A stretch of DNA of 64,000 nt from Pterobdella sp. o SKG-2022 (Eukaryota; Annelida; Clitellata; Hirudinida; Piscicolidae), in the NCBI GenBank assembly GCA_964035795.1, contig OZ038323.1, forward strand, positions 9,073,284 to 9,137,283. Reading direction: 5' to 3'. A program made the position numbers and the translations under genes. Shown one piece after another: positions 61,101 to 64,000 of the stretch (its first letter is position 1; each line of letters starts with the position of its first letter). The notes under the pieces are model-generated. The model was not told the DNA's origin, did no database searches, and worked only from the letters and a program-made list of their open reading frames with translations.

Positions 61101-63840
61101 GACGAAGATGACCACAAGGATGAGAATGAAAAAGATGAAAAAACGGAAGATGAAGATGAAAAAGTAACCAAAAAAGCTGACGAAGAGGAAGCTGAAAAAG
61201 TTGATGAGGAGGAGGAAGACAAAGATGATGATGAAAGTGGTGAAACAGAGGAAGAAGGAAAAAGTGATAAAAACAAAGATGAAAAAAAAGAAGAAAAAAA
61301 GGATGACGAAGCTGAAGAAGAAAAGACTGATGAAGAAGAAAAAGATGGAGATGTCACTGAAGCTCTTAAAGATGATGACGAAGAAGATGAAGATGATGAT
61401 GAAGAAGAAAAAGCTGATGAAGATGACAATGAAGAAGAAAAAGACGAAGATGAAAATGTTAAAAATGATGACGAAGATGTAGAGGAAAAAGATGGTGGTG
61501 AAAGTGGTGAAACAGAAACAAAAGAAAAAAGTGATGAAAACGAAGATGAAGCTGGAGAAGAAAAGCCTGATGAATATGACGCTGAAGAAGAAAAGTCTGA
61601 TGAAAATGACGTTGAGGAAGAAAAGCCTGATGAAGATAACGTTGAGGAAGATAAAGATGAGGAAGATGACGTTGAGGAAGATAAAGATGATGACGGAGAG
61701 GATGAAGGTGTTGCTGAAGAAGAAAAAGATGATGACGGAGAAGGTGAAGATGAAGAAGAAGAAAAAAAAAACGAAGATAATGATGAAGAAGAAGTAAAAA
61801 AAGAACATGGTAATGAGACCGAAGCAAAAAAAGATGACGAAGATGGAGATAATGATGATGATGATGAAGATGATGAAGATGAAGATAAAAAAGAAAAAAA
61901 AGATGACGAAAATAAGAAAGAGGTTGATGGCGATACAAAAGAAGACGATGAGGATTTTGATGGGAGCGGCTGTGAGGAAGAAGCTTTTGGAAGCGGAAGC
62001 TTTGGGTCATGTGAAAAGAAAAAGAAAGATGACGACGAAAAAAATGAAAAAGATGAAGATGATGAGTACGATGATGATAAAGATGTAGAAAGTGAAGATG
62101 GAGATGAAAATGAAGTTAAAGATGACGATGAAAAGGATGATGATGAAGAAGGCAAAGATAAGGAAGAAAAAAAAGATAAGGATGAAAAAGAAGATGTTGA
62201 TGAAGAAGATGATGATGAGAAGAAGGAAGAGGAGGAAGAGGATCATGAAGAAGAAGGAGAAGCTGAAGACGAAAAAGATATAGATGATGAAGATGAAGAC
62301 AAAAAAGGCCAAGATGGAAAAGATGATGGTGGTGATGAAGATGAAGAAGACAAGAAAGCAGATGATGATGAAGAGGATAATGAAGAAAAAGAGGAAGATA
62401 AGGAAAAAAAAGGTGAAAAGGTGAAAGATGATGATGAAGATGACAAAGAGGAAGATAAAAAAGATGGCGATGAAGAAGATGAAGATGAAAAGAAGGATGA
62501 AACTAAAGATGCTGATGATGAAGATGGAAAAGATGATGAGGATAAAGAAAAGAAAATAGATGATGATAAAGATGATGAAGACAAAAAAGATGATGGTGAT
62601 GATGATGAAGAAGATGAAGGCAAAAAAGATGATGATGAAAAAGATGACGATAAAGATGATGAAGAAAACAACAAAAAAGATGACGATGAAGAAGAGGAGG
62701 AAGACAAGAAAAAAGATGACGATGAAGAAGAGGAGGAAGACAAGAAAAAAGATGATGATGAAGAGGACGAAGAAGACAAGAAAAAAGATGGCGATGAAGA
62801 AGACGAGACAGACAAGAAAAAAGATGATGATGAAGAGGACGAAGAAGACAAGAAAAAAGATGGCGATGAAGAAGACGAGAAAGACAAGAAAAAAGATGAT
62901 GATGAAGAGGAGGAGGAAGACAAAAAAAAAGATGGCGATGAAGAAGACGAAGAAGACAAGAAAAAAGATGGCGATGAAGGGGAGGAGGAAGACAAGAAAA
63001 AAGATGGCGATGAAGGGGAGGAGGAAGACAAAAAAAAAGATGATGATGAAGAGGACGAAGAAGACAAGAAAAAAGATGGCGATGAAGAAGACGAGGAAGA
63101 CAAGAAAAAAGATGATGATGATGAAGAAAAAGATGATGATGAGGACAAGAAAAAAGACGATGGTAAAGGCAAAAAAGATGATGGTGATGAAGCTGAAAAA
63201 ATCAAAAAAGATGATGATGACGAAGATGATGATAAAGACAAGAAAGATACTGATGAAGATGATAAAGATGATAAGGAAAAAAAAAAGCATGTTGAAGATG
63301 ATAAAGAAAAAGAAGATACAGATGAAGATGACAAAGATGATGGTGAGGGACTTGAAACCATTCTTCCTGAGTTGGTAGTCACTCAACCTCCCACCCACGA
63401 CTTTACTGAAGATTTGTCACAGCCTGTTTATATCCCTGAATGCAGACCTGTGGAGAAGGAGGAGGAAAAGTTCGAAGAAGTCATCGTCAGTGGAGTTTAC
63501 ACTACGTTAGTTTCTTAGCAGTTCATGAATACAATAACAACAAAAATTATTTTAAATACTTTGTTCTATTTATTTGTCTGACTGGGTTTTATTTAGTATG
63601 TAAGCTAAGCCTGTTTCCACTTTTTTAAAATGTTTTTTATTATATGTTTTTAAACTAAATTTTTCAGTTGGTACATTGGCGTTTGGAGCGAATGTGTGGA
63701 TTGGGTGATGACGAGAGAAGTGATGTGTTTGGTGGTAAATGAGGAAGAAGAAAGATCAATCACTTTGAATGAAAGGAGGTGCCCCCAACCCAAACCGGAA
63801 TCTACTCGTAGCTGCAACACTGACTACGTTCAGCCCAGAG
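49129..63840 (+). CDS. Papilin/ADAMTSL-type secreted matrix protein with a giant repeat-acidic insert, 3'-partial
   Basis: Probable extracellular matrix glycoprotein. Exons: 49129-49188 (signal peptide, LVILLLF core), 52127-52213 (TSP1: EWSPCSKVCGGGVQYRTGKC), ~52430-52484 (DNNCMANDMTFASCNIE), 52698-52800 (DLQCQQYND...YQWRAYY), 54491-54618 (Cys-rich: PCELFCRAVGGKFF, VVDGTRCGNN), 55525-55651 (GCDKRLGSPNNLDKCRVCNG), 55768-55845 and 55911-56167 (spacer), 56232-63505 (giant exon), and 63668 to about 63827-63842 (TSP1: WYIGVWSECVDW). The TSP1/Cys-rich/spacer cassette is that of ADAMTS, ADAMTSL and papilin. No HExxH protease exon lies between signal peptide and TSP1, so papilin or ADAMTSL fits. Oddities: the acceptor of exon 3 does not match the phase of exon 2 by simple GT-AG rules, and the first intron is 2.9 kb. 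The gene continues beyond the window. Confidence 0.85.
49189..52126. other. First intron of the papilin-like gene
   Basis: A 2.9-kb AT-rich intron, assuming the signal-peptide exon is correctly joined. It holds the SINE-like element and no other recognised feature. Confidence 0.5.
51463..51662 (+). mobile_element. SINE-like element: tRNA-derived head, LINE-type tail (within intron 1)
   Basis: The head resembles a tRNA: A box tggatcagctggtagagcg, and a perfect 5-bp anticodon stem (ttaga/tctaa) with a 7-nt loop ctaatta, giving anticodon AAT (Ile-type). The T arm/B box is degenerate, so this is not a working tRNA gene. After ~60 bp of body it ends with agcgctttgaactacaagg, aaaccgctttataaatgc and an att-rich tail. 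The tail layout (gcgc-ttt...gc-tttataaat, then att units) resembles 3' ends of CR1/L2-type LINEs, which SINEs borrow for mobilisation. Confidence 0.6.
52801..54490. other. Intron of the papilin-like gene
   Basis: 1.7 kb of T-rich DNA between the two Cys-rich exons. Frames of 75-79 aa here are hydrophobic low-complexity sequence without splice support. Confidence 0.6.
56883..57890 (+). repeat. Large coding repeat R1 (336 codons)
   Basis: First full copy of a ~333-residue, Tyr/Phe-rich, almost Cys-free unit. Leu-Pro-type sub-unit starts lie at 57024, 57183, 57342, 57501 and 57666, spaced 53, 53, 53 and 55 codons. Each sub-unit follows L-P-x-G-aromatic, then D-x(3)-V, Gly, a charged stretch, then a DGE/VGG-x-YY motif. 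Family not recognised. Confidence 0.9.
57891..58889 (+). repeat. Large coding repeat R2 (333 codons)
   Basis: Second copy, aligned to R1 by VYEKKLIDFNGKEFPI and LPDGFYFVDS. Its central 315 bp (58239-58554) is essentially identical to R1 57231-57546, while the flanks have diverged. Confidence 0.9.
58890..59876 (+). repeat. Large coding repeat R3 (329 codons)
   Basis: Third copy (YEYDVVDYEGNSYPIQ, LPAGFFFVDSEF). The core 59238-59552 differs from R1/R2 at only a handful of bases. In addition, its 59057-59200 segment is nearly identical to R1 (57047-57190) but not to R2. Confidence 0.9.
59877..60900 (+). repeat. Divergent fourth large repeat
   Basis: Same general plan (YESELIQEDEEEE, LDLPKDCSYYLDN, VTIEEKKYNVYFVR, IIDGKKKYIYIGYYFYF) but low identity to R1-R3, with gaps. 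It shows no DNA-level homogenisation and leads directly into the acidic domain. Confidence 0.75.
60937..63345 (+). other. ~800-residue Asp/Glu/Lys domain
   Basis: Almost entirely D, E and K on one strand, purine-rich (gat/gaa/aaa). It starts with a DDDDDDDEE run. It includes Ser-Gly sites in acidic context (DDSGEGSGEYDED at ~61071-61110; FDGSGCEEEAFGSGSFGSC at ~61957-62012) and the only two Cys of the domain. The reverse-strand frames of 180-460 aa over this interval (Ser-, Phe- or Ile-rich) are mirror artefacts. Predicted to be disordered, extended and cation-binding. Confidence 0.85.
62692..63112 (+). repeat. 36-bp coding minisatellite (12-residue unit)
   Basis: About 12 tandem copies of a 12-residue unit KKKD(D/G)DEE(D/E)EED. 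Variation sits mainly at position 5 (D or G) and positions 8-11. Alternation of D- and G-type units suggests duplication of unit pairs. Confidence 0.9.
63668..63827 (+). other. TSP1 domain exon after the giant exon (end uncertain)
   Basis: Acceptor ttttcag, incoming phase 2. WYIGVWSECVDWVMTREVMC, then ERRCPQPKPESTRSCNTDY follows the C-terminal TSP1 repeats of ADAMTS/papilin. The usual CSxxCGxG is replaced here (SECVDWVMTREVMC), so one Cys of the standard pattern is missing. Donor could be 63828 or 63843; both are phase 0. Confidence 0.75.
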
Positions 63841-64000
63841 CAGTCAGTTTAATTATACTTTATTTTATCTTTTTCTATTACAGTAAAATTTTCAACTACA
63901 GTATAAAATAATTCTGTTGAAAAAGAGCTTTGTACTTTTTTAATAAAAACAATTATTTTGCTCAGTAATTTTGTATGATTATACACAAAAAATATGGATG

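Larger units (their letters stand above)
56232..63505 (+). other. Giant 7.3-kb exon of the papilin-like gene
   Basis: Acceptor tttgtttcag at 56231 and donor actac/gttagt after 63505 enclose 2,424 codons plus two bases, and both joins keep frame. Contents: end of the spacer domain (to ~56400); a Ser/Gly-acidic segment with SG dipeptides (SGANSGASGEEESG, ~56566-56610); a degenerate repeat leader; three large repeats and a fourth divergent one (56883-60900); the acidic domain (60937-63345); and a short neutral tail rich in Pro and Thr before the next TSP1. For comparison, other exons of this gene are 60-260 bp. Confidence 0.9.

Noticed and set aside
60933..63398. Ser-rich, Phe/Ile-rich and Met/Lys-rich frames of 90-463 aa over the acidic domain
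   Set aside because: Out-of-frame or antisense readings of gat/gaa repeats. The D/E/K frame alone is continuous with the spacer and TSP1 domains.

Overview
The window is AT-rich animal (invertebrate metazoan) DNA. Genes are split by short introns with GT-AG borders, intergenic space is rich in microsatellites, and one LINE fragment and one SINE-like element are visible. A classical cadherin with the non-chordate (type III) EGF/laminin-G membrane-proximal region, a La protein, an antistasin-type multidomain gene and a papilin/ADAMTS-like secreted matrix gene together exclude prokaryotes, plants and fungi and argue against vertebrates. I cannot name the phylum from the sequence alone.

Layout: (1) 1-1524, + strand, the 3' part of an antistasin-domain protein gene. 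(2) 1.5-20.8 kb, mostly non-coding, with several unassigned candidate exons (mostly minus strand), one long lysine/glutamine-rich minus-strand frame (13781-15370) and a roughly 700-bp (GGAA)n-(GT)n compound microsatellite. (3) 20873-23517, + strand, a six-exon gene for a 717-aa protein with features of the ciliary protein JHY (tentative). (4) 23842-26083, + strand, an eleven-exon La (SSB) gene whose exons join in phase to a 336-aa protein. (5) 26410-40382, minus strand, a complete type III classical cadherin, tail-to-tail with La and only 326 bp away. (6) 40.4-49.1 kb, intergenic, with (AAT)n tracts, a 5'-truncated CR1/L2-like LINE and a candidate minus-strand first exon. (7) 49129-64000, + strand, a papilin/ADAMTSL-type gene running off the right edge.

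The most unusual item is in the last gene. After the normal signal peptide, TSP1, Cys-rich and spacer exons, a single 7.3-kb exon encodes about 2,424 residues before the next TSP1 domain. It holds three ~333-residue near-copies plus one divergent copy of an almost cysteine-free, Tyr/Phe-rich repeat. Each repeat is built from ~53-residue sub-repeats. A ~800-residue Asp/Glu/Lys domain follows, containing a 12-residue (36-bp) tandem array. A 315-bp core of the large repeats is almost identical at DNA level, which indicates recent homogenisation. I do not recognise this repeat family.

The genes are not one pathway. La is a nuclear RNA chaperone, the cadherin is an adhesion receptor coupled to catenins, and the papilin-like and antistasin-like products are probably secreted to the extracellular space. 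Exon borders were placed by eye from splice signals and reading-frame phase, so transcript data should override them.
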